Of a stretch of 64,000 nt of DNA, positions 17,965 to 27,407 are shown in pieces (positions within the stretch are counted from its first letter, which is position 1; each line of letters begins with the position of its first letter). The notes beneath the pieces are model-generated. The model searched no databases. It was not told the DNA's origin and saw nothing but the letters and a program-made list of their open reading frames with translations. The position numbers were made by a program, and so were the translations under genes. The stretch is from Lachancea dasiensis (lineage: Eukaryota > Ascomycota > Saccharomycetes > Saccharomycetales > Saccharomycetaceae): NCBI GenBank assembly GCA_900074725.1, contig LT598455.1, forward strand, positions 1,117,802-1,181,801. Reading direction: 5' to 3'.

Positions 17965-20229
17965 CTACTGGATTTTGCTGAGACTGTGAAGTATGACGTC
18001 TAAACAGCCGTCCACTTCGCCAATATCAATCTCCGTCCCATGAGATATCATTTTCCGATATTTGTAGATCTTGGAGTTGTCCCCAATCAATGAGAGAATT
18101 TCCGATAGTTTTTGCCTGCGCTGCAATTGTAATTGAGACAGTTGAAGTGCCAGCTTCATCTGCTCAACTCTATTACTTTTAGATTCCTCCCCATTAGCAA
18201 ATTCGGAGATCTTAGCCTCCCGTTCATGAACAAACTTGGCCAATTGCTCTGCTTGTCCCCTTTCTAACTGTCTGTACACTTGACTGCGACATTGTGCAAA
18301 CTGGGCTTGCATTGTTTTAACCTCTGCTGATCGTATTGCAAGAAGCTGTTCAATGTCGCATTGAGGGGCGTCACTCTCTTCTTCTAGAGCTTCCGTAGTT
18401 TTCATGTCTACCGAAGAGATAGTCTTAGTAAGAGTCTTTAATGTTTTCTCCATGCTGGCCAAATCTGTTTCTCTGGTTTGATGCAATCTGTTGTACAAGT
18501 CTGACATTTCCTTCATTATGTTCACCACCTCAGGTATGCCTCGACTCAAACGGTTAGCTGCTTGAGATGGGTACATTAAATATTCCGATGGTGACGAAGG
18601 AGAATGCTGGGACTTGACCTTTCCATTAGTTACAGACGACGCTTGAGAAGCCTGTATGCTCTGATTGATAAGTTCCATCGCGGTATAACCATTTCCATTC
18701 TTCACTGTAGCAAGACCACCATGCTGGATCAAACGTTCAAAAAATTCCTTGTCGCCATTCTGAGCTGCAATATGAACGGCAGTATCACCATTCTGATCTT
18801 GAGCATTGATTAAATTTTCGATGCGATACTGAGGAGAGAAATCTTTTAGTTTCGATAATACAATATCCATGTAAAAGACTGCAGACGGTGTTGAGGATTT
18901 CCGTTTTACTATATGATGGATCACACTTTGTAGTTTGGAATCCACATCAAAAATAGTGTCGTGCAAAATTTGAAATATGCGAGGATAGGTGCGTCTGGTG
19001 AATGAGTTATGAAAAATGGAACATCTTATCAGTGGATTCTCACCCCGTAAATTGACAGCACGCGTACTTGCTCCAGCATTGTATAAAGCCTCCACTATTG
19101 TCAAATTACCCATTGCACAAGCCCAGTGAAATGCGGTATGATGTTCGTGATCTATCCATGCATCAATGTAAGGCGCACTATTTTGAGGTGGAAATAACAG
19201 CTCAGATGGAACGTTTTCTTCAGCGTGCATATCATTTGAAACAAAGAAGTCCACAAGCTTTGAAAGGTAGTCATTTACCTTAACATTAATATCAGTACTT
19301 TGAGAGAAGGAATGATTATTGAAGCGGGGTATCATAGCTGATATGGGGGATGTCGCACTTCCTAACTCATCATGACCAGCCGATCCAGCAACAGCACGCT
19401 GATCAAACGTGTGATCCTCAGAAAATCCGCTCGGTGACGTAGGGATGGAAGACGAAGTGGAACGAGCACGCTCGACATTTGTGACGGCCGCCGGTTCGAT
19501 GTCGCTCGAGAGACCATCTTCAATGTCAAGTTCCTTAAATTGCTGTGGAGTCGTACCAGATTCTCGTATTATAGCTGGATCTAAACTTATAGTTCTTTGT
19601 AGAGGGCTTTGTAACGACGGCAGTTTCTTAGACGAAATGTTGGATACTGGTATTGCCGGGCGAGGAAAAACCATATCGCTCTGAGATCTCTCTAAATTGT
19701 TAGATGCACCATTTTTATACTTGTTAGAAGGAGGGCGACCCCTCCTTTTCGGGACCGTGGGTGTAGTAGAATCGCCTGAAGACTCGACAGTCCTTGATCT
19801 GGTGGCATGGCCAGGGTTGGTCGAGGAAGCCTTCGTAGCCTTTTTTCTGGTGGAGTCTACACGAGACGCATGGTGGTGCTTTGGAGCTCTTGGTGGTGAT
19901 GCGGAGCCTTCCACCTGAGTAAAATCGAACAATGGATTTAGCTCTTCGAGAACGTCAAACTTCTTGGCTAGGTTCCGAGCTATGACCAGAGGCACCCAGG
20001 TACCTTGGTATTTCCCAAAACCACCCTGCACTTTTTCATGTGTGTCTTTTATGACCTCCTTCTCCAAAATCCGAGTCCGTCTAGCCTTAGGGAATTTCGC
20101 CGCTTTCAAAATGTGAGTAGCGTTGACCCAGTCATCCATCTTGCGCTTCATGATTGAGCCCGTGGGATGTATATATTCATATACATCCACACCGGAGTAC
20201 TTCGCAGAGTAGATTTGGTTAGCTGACAT
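17965..20229 (-). CDS. MBP1: Mbp1, DNA-binding subunit of the MBF cell-cycle factor
   Basis: Mbp1 with Swi6 forms MBF, which binds ACGCGT boxes and drives G1/S transcription. Residues 1 to about 110 are the APSES (KilA-N type) DNA-binding domain, nearly identical to S. cerevisiae Mbp1 (IYSAKYSGVDVYEYIHPTGS, HEKVQGGFGKYQGTWVPL). The neighbouring FDFTQVEGSASPP and APKHHHAS and a basic RRGRPPSNKY segment follow. Central ankyrin repeats are seen as HTAFHWACAMGNLTIVEALY and NGDTAVHIAAQNGDKEFFERL. A charged helical C-terminus ending GTEIDIGEVDGCLDVILHSL is the Swi6-pairing region. At 754 residues it is shorter than the 833 of S. cerevisiae, mostly by fewer low-complexity linkers. Confidence 0.97.
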   Translation of the reverse strand: MSANQIYSAKYSGVDVYEYIHPTGSIMKRKMDDWVNATHILKAAKFPKARRTRILEKEVIKDTHEKVQGGFGKYQGTWVPLVIARNLAKKFDVLEELNPLFDFTQVEGSASPPRAPKHHHASRVDSTRKKATKASSTNPGHATRSRTVESSGDSTTPTVPKRRGRPPSNKYKNGASNNLERSQSDMVFPRPAIPVSNISSKKLPSLQSPLQRTISLDPAIIRESGTTPQQFKELDIEDGLSSDIEPAAVTNVERARSTSSSIPTSPSGFSEDHTFDQRAVAGSAGHDELGSATSPISAMIPRFNNHSFSQSTDINVKVNDYLSKLVDFFVSNDMHAEENVPSELLFPPQNSAPYIDAWIDHEHHTAFHWACAMGNLTIVEALYNAGASTRAVNLRGENPLIRCSIFHNSFTRRTYPRIFQILHDTIFDVDSKLQSVIHHIVKRKSSTPSAVFYMDIVLSKLKDFSPQYRIENLINAQDQNGDTAVHIAAQNGDKEFFERLIQHGGLATVKNGNGYTAMELINQSIQASQASSVTNGKVKSQHSPSSPSEYLMYPSQAANRLSRGIPEVVNIMKEMSDLYNRLHQTRETDLASMEKTLKTLTKTISSVDMKTTEALEEESDAPQCDIEQLLAIRSAEVKTMQAQFAQCRSQVYRQLERGQAEQLAKFVHEREAKISEFANGEESKSNRVEQMKLALQLSQLQLQRRQKLSEILSLIGDNSKIYKYRKMISHGTEIDIGEVDGCLDVILHSLSKIQ

Positions 20230-21006
20230 GAATATAAGCTCTGTTTTCGGACCTTGGGTTTAGTACCTTCAAAACAGTGTCAGACTTGGTGTGGTACCGC
20301 GCCAGTTTAACGTTCGGTCCTCTTGCAACCAAGCCAGCAATTAAATGTCCACAGCAAGTATTGGTACTTGCCAATAGAAGACACCGAAGTTTCACTAACC
20401 AATTGTCGTTGTTTTGCACACTAACGTTTTGTACCTGATGGATGTCTTCAAACCAGATGATGAGACAGACTTCATCGTTCACTTGAGAATATCATTATAG
20501 ACGTTAGTATTTAAAGAGATCTTACGAACAGACAGAGATGACCATCAAACTCTGAACGCTAGTTGTTTACCCAGTATTTACTATTAGCTTTATCTTTTAA
20601 TGACCAGCTCTCCACATGGTTAACACACAACAGGTAACTATCTGGAACCTTGGTTTGCAGAATGTAGCTCCCCCCATTCCAAGGTGAAGAGCATAATAGG
20701 TGATGTGAAATCATGGCACAGCATAACAGGAAGTTGTGCTGTTTACCAGTTTCATATAGTTAGTTGTCTTTTTGTTTATTTAGTCTTCTACCCCAGCCCT
20801 AATTTATTCAATGCAAATCAGATCGGGACTTCAGCAAATACTCGCGCTGACTTCCCAACGTGCCGTCTGTGACTTAAAAACCTATTGAGCTCCCTCTATA
20901 TATACACCATAATTACCGCTCACTGCACCTGCCGTGAGCTCCGTTATTCCTACAAAATACTCCCTTTAAAAAACCCAATCGAACTGCCCATGGTCCATAT
21001 AAATGA
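20230..21006. other. Intergenic region upstream of MBP1
   Basis: This 777-bp stretch lies between the MBP1 start and the 3' end of the next gene on the same strand, and so carries the MBP1 promoter and a terminator. No RNA gene or credible open frame was seen. A minus-strand TACTAAC (GTTAGTA at 20503-20509) has no matching GTATGT donor upstream and is taken as chance. Confidence 0.5.
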
Positions 21007-22851
21007 CTACTCCAACAATGCATTTTTGAACATCCGAATGTCTTCACCAGATAACTTCACGATGTTCAAGAAAAAACGATCAAACGACCCGTAAACGGTA
21101 CGGAACGAATCCAAAAATAACCGCATCGCTTCGTATTTGGAAGAAACCAAACTCCGGCACATAGAATCTGGAGTGGCGTGATACTCTTCTGCAAGTTTAT
21201 CCGAATCTAACAGTTCGAAATAAGCATCACCACGATCTTCCAAAGCCTTGAGTAACTTCCTTTCGGTTTTGAGGCCAATTGTCGTTAACTCGTAGTCGCG
21301 CGCAATTGTGTCATCGTCCACCCCCAATAACCCATAAATAAGCATCGCAAGTATTCCTGTCCGGTCCTTACCAGCCGTACAATGAAAGACAGCTGATTCG
21401 GCTTCGTTACAGCGCCCTTCAATGATGTAACGACAAAACTGCGCTATGGGTGCTATGCTATTCTTAAGCATAACTTGATATGCCTGAGAAAATAAATATG
21501 GTGACAAAAACATACCACGGTACACACCCTTTAGATCCTGAGGGGCTGCGCTTTGCTGATGGTTAAAAGGCAGGTTGTAAACTGGCACCCCTGTGATCAA
21601 TTTGTTCTCCTGGACTTCCTTGGGCGATCTTAGATCAAACACTCGAGAGACCCTCAAGACTTCAGTCAAATAATGAAGACCTTCCTCTGTTATATCTCCG
21701 GGATTGGCACATCTAAATAGAACATTGGGTTTCACACGACGGCCGTCGACGGTGCTGTACCCACCAATGTCCCGGAAGTTGGACACCTGCGAAATTTCAT
21801 AAGGTAGGCTCCAACGTGCAAAGGTTTGTGCCGGGTTCCAAGAGGATTGGATAGTTTTGGTGAACTTGAAGAACCTTTGCAGCTGTTGCTCCGGCTCCAG
21901 AAAAGATGCAATACGATCGACAACGGTAACATTGTAGTTTACCTTGCCTTTGCGAAGAGGCAAACCGCCAGCATTGGCGTCGCCTTCGAGTCCGTAGAAA
22001 TTATGGTCTGCGTACATAACTAGATCCGCGGTATGTCTACCTTCGAACAAGTTTGAATACTGAGCCAGGGCGCTGAGAGGAATGACGGCGTCATTTGACC
22101 CGTAAATCGACATTACGGACGATCTGGGGTTAATTTCAGCGAATTTTAGCGTATCTACCGTGGCTGCGCTCATAGTTTCAGATTTGGGAATCCAAACCTC
22201 TTGCATCTTACCGTAACGTAAGATCTGACAGTTGAAACCGCCATCACGGTCCCAGTTAGGATTTCTGCGCAACGACTTTTCGAACAAGCCATGCGACACG
22301 TATCTACCACAAGCGTTGACCAAATTGGGCACAAAGCGTCCAAGAGCGAACTGGAACATCGACATCACGCCTCGAGAATGAGCCACGATAGTGTCAAGTA
22401 CCAAATTGTGGCCAATTAGCTGCTTGCACTGCTCGGTAGCACCCCATTGATATACTGTCTCGATATCTTCGCAGTCCTGGGCGATAGTGCGACCGACTTT
22501 GGCGTCCCTGTTGGGCTCCGAGTCCCCCATGCTGCGAAAATCCATCCGCAACACATAGTATCCCATATCTGCTAGTTTTTTGGCGAGCAAAGGCATGTAC
22601 ACTGTGTTTTTATGCGCAGAATGGCCGTGGCACAGCAGCACCAACTTGTGGCTTGGAAACCCGTACTCCGCTTCATGCGCAACCTTTTCACTCAACGTTT
22701 GGTATTTTAATGAAGTTGGCACTGTCAGTATACCAGCAACACCTGTGGATCCATGGAACTCACTATGCTTTAAATACAGAAACCGTTCTTGCCAGGAATC
22801 GCTTTCTTGCTGTTTTATGATTGTAGTCTCTACAATATCTTGCTGAACCAT
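21007..22851 (-). CDS. Fused alpha/beta hydrolase and tyrosine/lipid phosphatase
   Basis: The 614-residue protein joins two enzyme domains in one uninterrupted frame. Residues 1 to about 320 are an alpha/beta hydrolase close to S. cerevisiae YDL057W, a protein of unknown function: HGHSAHKNTVYMPLLAKKLA, then VLRMDFRSMGDSEPN. The likely triad is Ser159 (AHSRG), Asp254 (YGSNDAVIP) and His283 (ADHNFYGLEGD). Residues from about 345 are a phosphatase of the Y_phosphatase3/LipA-MptpB family: SNFRDIGGYSTVDGRRVKPN at 357-376, RVFDLRSPKEV at 403-413, and the P-loop HCTAGKDRTG at 490-499 with Cys491 and Arg497. Both active sites look intact. No signal peptide or membrane span is seen. The position next to MBP1 matches YDL057W, which as I recall is 328 residues and lacks the phosphatase. 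Substrates are unknown; relatives of the second domain act on phosphotyrosine and phosphoinositides. Confidence 0.9.
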   Translation of the reverse strand: MVQQDIVETTIIKQQESDSWQERFLYLKHSEFHGSTGVAGILTVPTSLKYQTLSEKVAHEAEYGFPSHKLVLLCHGHSAHKNTVYMPLLAKKLADMGYYVLRMDFRSMGDSEPNRDAKVGRTIAQDCEDIETVYQWGATEQCKQLIGHNLVLDTIVAHSRGVMSMFQFALGRFVPNLVNACGRYVSHGLFEKSLRRNPNWDRDGGFNCQILRYGKMQEVWIPKSETMSAATVDTLKFAEINPRSSVMSIYGSNDAVIPLSALAQYSNLFEGRHTADLVMYADHNFYGLEGDANAGGLPLRKGKVNYNVTVVDRIASFLEPEQQLQRFFKFTKTIQSSWNPAQTFARWSLPYEISQVSNFRDIGGYSTVDGRRVKPNVLFRCANPGDITEEGLHYLTEVLRVSRVFDLRSPKEVQENKLITGVPVYNLPFNHQQSAAPQDLKGVYRGMFLSPYLFSQAYQVMLKNSIAPIAQFCRYIIEGRCNEAESAVFHCTAGKDRTGILAMLIYGLLGVDDDTIARDYELTTIGLKTERKLLKALEDRGDAYFELLDSDKLAEEYHATPDSMCRSLVSSKYEAMRLFLDSFRTVYGSFDRFFLNIVKLSGEDIRMFKNALLE

Positions 22852-23674
22852 CTTGACAGAAGACTGACTGATTGTCGAGGTTGCTGAATGGCCTGTGAAT
22901 AGCGAACTACAGTGAAACGAATGTGCAAGTTTAAGTTAGGAGGAGGACCTCTCTAACATCCTATATATATAAATGAGAAGGGCATTTTTTTGTGCGATGA
23001 GAGTCATCGCTTATGTCCTCAGTCACTCATTAGCATCATAAAAAGAAATCTGAGGCATTTTTTGGCCATACGGCAGAGAGCTCGTGGAACGTGATATTCT
23101 GCACCTCATACACACAGTTCTTGAGTAACCCATTTTTTGGCATAGTAAAGATCAACAAAAACTGATCGCCTTCAATTAAGAGGTCTTTCATGGGATCCCG
23201 GTAACCATTCCTCACTGTCCCCGTTTGTGGACTGGCTACTTTCCCAACAAGTGTTTAATTCGTATACCCCCGCAATGAGGTACGTCATAGTATACGGAGT
23301 AATGCAGCTAACCCAGCGGCAGAATCATAACTTTATGGCCCGCGTTCGACACCTGACAGAGAGCATTTGGAATGATATACACTCTCAGGAAAGCAAGGAT
23401 TTTATCACTATGTACTAAGACTAAGATGTGGCGTAACAGGCATTGTGCATCAAAGACTCAGGCGTTCGAATTGAGATAGTAACAGCATAACTGTGATTTT
23501 GGTGGGCTCGCGTTTCGTAATACAGCATTTTTTTCCCCTGTCATGAGTGTTGTTAGAATGCACTTCAATTACACGAAGACGAACGAATCCAACAACAGTG
23601 AGGGCTTGAATCGTCTGCAATTATTATACCTGGGCGTCGCTCGATAGGTGTCTCAATATCATAATCCCAAATCA
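22852..23674. other. Divergent intergenic region hydrolase-phosphatase/CSR1
   Basis: This region of 823 bp carries the promoters of two divergent genes. A PAC-type palindrome near the hydrolase-phosphatase gene is listed separately, and a TATATATA stretch lies about 22963-22971 between it and the start. A 63-codon plus-strand frame at 23227-23418 shows no resemblance to known proteins. Confidence 0.5.
22994..23010. promoter_or_regulatory. Perfect PAC palindrome GCGATGA-GAG-TCATCGC
   Basis: The 17-bp sequence is a perfect inverted repeat of GCGATGA around GAG, and its left half reads GCGATGAG, the PAC element bound by Dot6 and Tod6 in S. cerevisiae. It lies about 145 bp upstream of the start of the hydrolase-phosphatase gene. 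Confidence 0.55.
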
Positions 23675-25033
23675 ATGTCTATGGAAGTGCCCAAAGGGCG
23701 TGTTCAGACGCTTTCCCGGAGTGAAGAAGTCCATCTCAAGCAATTGTGGGCCCATCTTTTCCAACATTGGGGCATCCATGTAAATAGTGAACAGGTTCTT
23801 GCCGCTCAAAAGACGGGCCCAAAAACCGCAGATGCATCGGTAGCTAATGGGACATCGCCATCCTCGTCATCACACGCAAAAAATGGCGATGCCAAGCCGT
23901 CTAAAAAGTCAGGCAAGCTGTTCAGCAAGTTCCGTAAAGCAACTAGCAGCAGCGGATCTAGCGAAAGCAAGGACTCCCGAGAACGGCCCAGAGCAACGTC
24001 AGCTGCTTCGAGAAGGTCGGCTGAAGACATCGAACAAAGATATGTGCCAAGCATGACCCATCAGGCCTTCAACGATCTTTCGGCCAAAGAGGTCAGCGAG
24101 AATTTTTGGGACATGATCAGAACTGACTATCCCGATAATCTCATTTTGAGATTTCTGAGAGCTCGTAAGTGGGATACTGACAAGGCCCTGGGAATGCTGG
24201 CCCACACACTTCACTGGAGGTTGAAAGAAGCTCGCCCCGATGCAATCATCCGGGGCGGTGAGCGTGCTGCCTACGAAGACAATGAGACTGGATACATCAA
24301 GAACATTGAGCTTTGTAAGGCTTCGCTACATGGTTTCGATTTGAAGGGCCGCCCCGTCGTCTTGGTTCGCCCTAAGTTGCACCACGCCAGCGACCAAACG
24401 GAGGATGAAATGAAAAAGTACTGTCTTCTAATCATCGAACAGGCAAGGATGTTTTTAAAAGAGCCTGTAGACTGTGCAACGATTCTTTTCGATTTGACTG
24501 GGTTCTCAATGTCGAACATGGATTATTCACCGGTCCAATATCTTATCAGCTGTTTCGAGGCTCAGTACCCTGAGTGCTTGGGCCACCTATTCATCCACAA
24601 AGCTCCTTGGATTTTCCCTCCAATTTGGAATATCATTAAAAACTGGTTGGATCCAGTGGTAGCCTCCAAGATCGTTTTCACCAAAAACACTGAAGATTTG
24701 GCAAAATATTTGCCCATGAAGTACATCCCCAAATACTTGGGTGGAGATGATGACTATGATTATGATTCGTTCAACAAACCTACGGAATCTAGCGACACAA
24801 AATTAAAGGATATAGAAACTCGCGACGCCATATTAAAGGACCGTAAGGATATCATTCAATCCTTCATTGAAGCCACCAAAAACTGGATCGAAAGCTCTGA
24901 CGAAACTACCTCCAAAAAATGGTTGGATGCCAAAATTTCCATCAGCAAAGAGTTGACGGAAAACTACAGAAAACTTGATCCGTATGTTAGGTCCAGATCT
25001 ACATATGATCTGAACGGAACTTTGAAGGTTTGA
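23675..25033 (+). CDS. CSR1: Sec14-like phosphatidylinositol transfer protein Csr1/Sfh2
   Basis: Csr1 (Sfh2) is a Sec14 homologue that binds and moves phosphatidylinositol. The 452-residue product has a variable N-terminal third rich in Ser and Lys (about residues 50-120), then the CRAL-TRIO N-terminal helices (NLILRFLRARKWDTDKALGM) and the CRAL-TRIO lipid-binding fold. The stretch ILFDLTGFSMSNMDYSPVQY, followed by HKAPWIFPPIWNIIKNWLDP and VVASKIVFTKN, is nearly identical to S. cerevisiae Csr1 and separates it from Pdr16 and Pdr17. The frame is open upstream of the ATG only through a GTG, so the ATG at 23675 is taken; a second ATG two codons later is equally possible. It is followed by CTF3, as on S. 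cerevisiae chromosome XII. Confidence 0.95.
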   Translation: MSMEVPKGRVQTLSRSEEVHLKQLWAHLFQHWGIHVNSEQVLAAQKTGPKTADASVANGTSPSSSSHAKNGDAKPSKKSGKLFSKFRKATSSSGSSESKDSRERPRATSAASRRSAEDIEQRYVPSMTHQAFNDLSAKEVSENFWDMIRTDYPDNLILRFLRARKWDTDKALGMLAHTLHWRLKEARPDAIIRGGERAAYEDNETGYIKNIELCKASLHGFDLKGRPVVLVRPKLHHASDQTEDEMKKYCLLIIEQARMFLKEPVDCATILFDLTGFSMSNMDYSPVQYLISCFEAQYPECLGHLFIHKAPWIFPPIWNIIKNWLDPVVASKIVFTKNTEDLAKYLPMKYIPKYLGGDDDYDYDSFNKPTESSDTKLKDIETRDAILKDRKDIIQSFIEATKNWIESSDETTSKKWLDAKISISKELTENYRKLDPYVRSRSTYDLNGTLKV

Positions 25034-25239
25034 ATTAGAAATATAACAGATACATTTAACACGTTTAACACATTTAAATCGCCATACATCAAGCCTATGT
25101 ATACGCTACATCAACGGGTTTGGTGACTTGAGTCCTATAAATATCAAATATGTAATTAATTTCGTGGCACACCTGAACTCAAAACATTTTGGTTGATGTA
25201 CATCTATCGCAAAACTGCAACACTCATGCAAATTGATGA

Positions 25240-27216
25240 ATGGGAGTAGTTGACAACTGTCTCCATCTGCTGATACACGCTCACGAATTGGATACTACTC
25301 AAATACATGAGATACTAACCAAAATTCATGCCAGTGTGAATCGCGAGGGAGTATCCGCGGAACTTCTCGATCAATTCATAGTTTTTCTGTGCGAAACTTC
25401 GCGCATTTCAGTTTCAACGAAAATCTTTCTAGTTAGGGAAGCTTTACTTCCCAATGGCAAGATTCCTGACAGTACTGTTCACACTGTCATCAAGTATCTT
25501 GGAGTGACGAACTTTTCAACTTCTCAAAAGCAAGAGACTCCACGATCGCTGCAGACAGAGCTCTGCAAATGGCTTGTTCATGTGTATCTTTACATGGAGG
25601 ATGTTTCTGTTTTTGAAAGGACATACTCTGTATGGTTTCACTTGTGGAGCCTGGACTACCTTCAAATATGGATCACGTATTTACTATTTTGGTCGACGAG
25701 CAGGTACCTGGCGAAGCCCTGGCGCATGAAAGTACATATTTCTGTCGGAAATAATCCAGGCTACTCAAACTCCAGGGCTACAGCAACTTTGTTGCTCCAC
25801 AAGTACTACAATATTCACAGGCATTCCTCTATTGCCCGCGCCATTACAAATTTAAAATGCAATGCACGGCGATTAAAAACTATCCAGCAATCTTTTTGGG
25901 ATCATGTTTTTCTGATCAAGTGGTGTTTCGTTCTGGAACTCTCGAATAGCATCTCAAGTGCCTCTTTCCACGTCCTGGTAAATGAACTAGAAACTAAACT
26001 AAGATGCCAACCTTCTAAAGAGTGGGACGACAAACCGATTCCTCTCAAAAGCATCGAAACTCTTGAAAATCTTTCTCAGCACTTTGGTAAGATATCATTT
26101 CCTAACGATATAGACGCAATTTTGACCAAAAGAGATCGAAACTCTTTAGTGTTCCTGGCGACTGCTGACTCAACTAATGACTTGTGGGACCGTGTTTTAC
26201 AATGGTTCCAATTGAAGCAGAACTATCAGCCCAGTAAGGGCCGTTTGCATGAGTCCGATGTACGATACAGACATGGAATGATGGCTGCGTGGATACTTAA
26301 TCCCAAATGCTTATCTAGTCCTATAATTATTCAATCTGAAGAGAGGGGCCCATCTAATATTCTAATGCTGCTTGGGCTTTTATGCAAATTTGAAATGGTC
26401 GAGAACATAGCAAATTCAATGACTCACATGCAGTGCAGAGGCATTTTGGCAATGATTTGCACTTTTTCGAAAGGGCTGGATGTCGAGCGCGCAGCAATGT
26501 ATTTCTCGGCCATCAAAGATTTTTTGGAACAAGAGGCTTTCTGTGATCTTCATGATGGAAACTTAGCGGTTACCTTCAGACTTTTCGTGAAAGTACTACG
26601 CGAGAGAATTGCGACCACCAATTCTACAGTTTTGAGTGACTCATGGTTGTTCTCTCAAAAATTTCTAACCAAATTGATAATCTCAAATGATCCCATTTTA
26701 CTTGATTCTGTTTCAGAGTATTTGATTCTTTCTAGAGAGGGCGTTGTGAATTCTTCACGAGCCGAAGTATCCGAAATGCATAATACAATTATCTTGGATT
26801 TAACCAACTATCTTTGGAGAAATAAGTTAAGCAAAGTAGGATCAATGCTTATGCTTCCAACTTGTTTCATTCGTATCCTTGCGGACATAGTTTTCCAAGT
26901 CAATTCTCATGTGAGTGAAAAACGCTGTTTTAACTTGCTTAATATCCCCGCCTTATCATTCGTTGGTAAAAAAGCTGTTGAACGCTTAGAAGATGCTCTT
27001 GGGAGTGAGGCCCGCTTCCATGGCGCAATTTCTGAGAAGGGCTTTCTGAGTTTCAAACTGAAGGTAGGAACTGACAAGTGGCTGGATACAATTACTAATT
27101 TCTATGAATTGAAGCTGGCAGTGCTTGCCAAAATTAGATACGAAGATGCTTATGGAAATATCTCGTTATTTTTGTACACTTATCTGAGAAGTCTCACAAA
27201 TAGTGAGGACATCTAA
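25240..27216 (+). CDS. CTF3: Kinetochore protein Ctf3 (CENP-I)
   Basis: Ctf3 is the yeast CENP-I, part of the inner kinetochore CCAN with Mcm16 and Mcm22. The 658-residue protein is divergent, as expected of kinetochore genes, but keeps stretches of S. cerevisiae Ctf3: LCKWLVHVY, WFHLWSLDYLQIWITYLL, LDLTNYLWRNKLSKVGS, IPALSFVGKKAVERLEDA and, at the end, SLFLYTYLRSL. It looks all-helical, fitting the HEAT-like fold of CENP-I, and is somewhat shorter than the 733-residue yeast protein. Its place between CSR1 and NAM2 is the same as on S. cerevisiae chromosome XII, which strengthens the call. It is convergent with NAM2, with 191 bp between the stops. Confidence 0.93.
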   Translation: MGVVDNCLHLLIHAHELDTTQIHEILTKIHASVNREGVSAELLDQFIVFLCETSRISVSTKIFLVREALLPNGKIPDSTVHTVIKYLGVTNFSTSQKQETPRSLQTELCKWLVHVYLYMEDVSVFERTYSVWFHLWSLDYLQIWITYLLFWSTSRYLAKPWRMKVHISVGNNPGYSNSRATATLLLHKYYNIHRHSSIARAITNLKCNARRLKTIQQSFWDHVFLIKWCFVLELSNSISSASFHVLVNELETKLRCQPSKEWDDKPIPLKSIETLENLSQHFGKISFPNDIDAILTKRDRNSLVFLATADSTNDLWDRVLQWFQLKQNYQPSKGRLHESDVRYRHGMMAAWILNPKCLSSPIIIQSEERGPSNILMLLGLLCKFEMVENIANSMTHMQCRGILAMICTFSKGLDVERAAMYFSAIKDFLEQEAFCDLHDGNLAVTFRLFVKVLRERIATTNSTVLSDSWLFSQKFLTKLIISNDPILLDSVSEYLILSREGVVNSSRAEVSEMHNTIILDLTNYLWRNKLSKVGSMLMLPTCFIRILADIVFQVNSHVSEKRCFNLLNIPALSFVGKKAVERLEDALGSEARFHGAISEKGFLSFKLKVGTDKWLDTITNFYELKLAVLAKIRYEDAYGNISLFLYTYLRSLTNSEDI

Positions 27217-27407
27217 TAAAGCAAGTGTATAACGCACTCTAAAGACAGACAAATGAAAATCATTCAGTATGTTTGCATCTCCAACTAGTTGTGGAACCTT
27301 ATGTATCATTGAAAACAATCTAATTGAATGTTTGAGTCGAAAGGGACGCCAAGGGATGCATCTTGGCAAAAAATGCCTTTTAAATTGGACACATATACAT
27401 GTGCTGT

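Noticed and set aside
20503-20509. Minus-strand TACTAAC upstream of MBP1 as an intron branch site
   Set aside because: No matching donor upstream, and the Mbp1 N-terminus is encoded intact from 20229.
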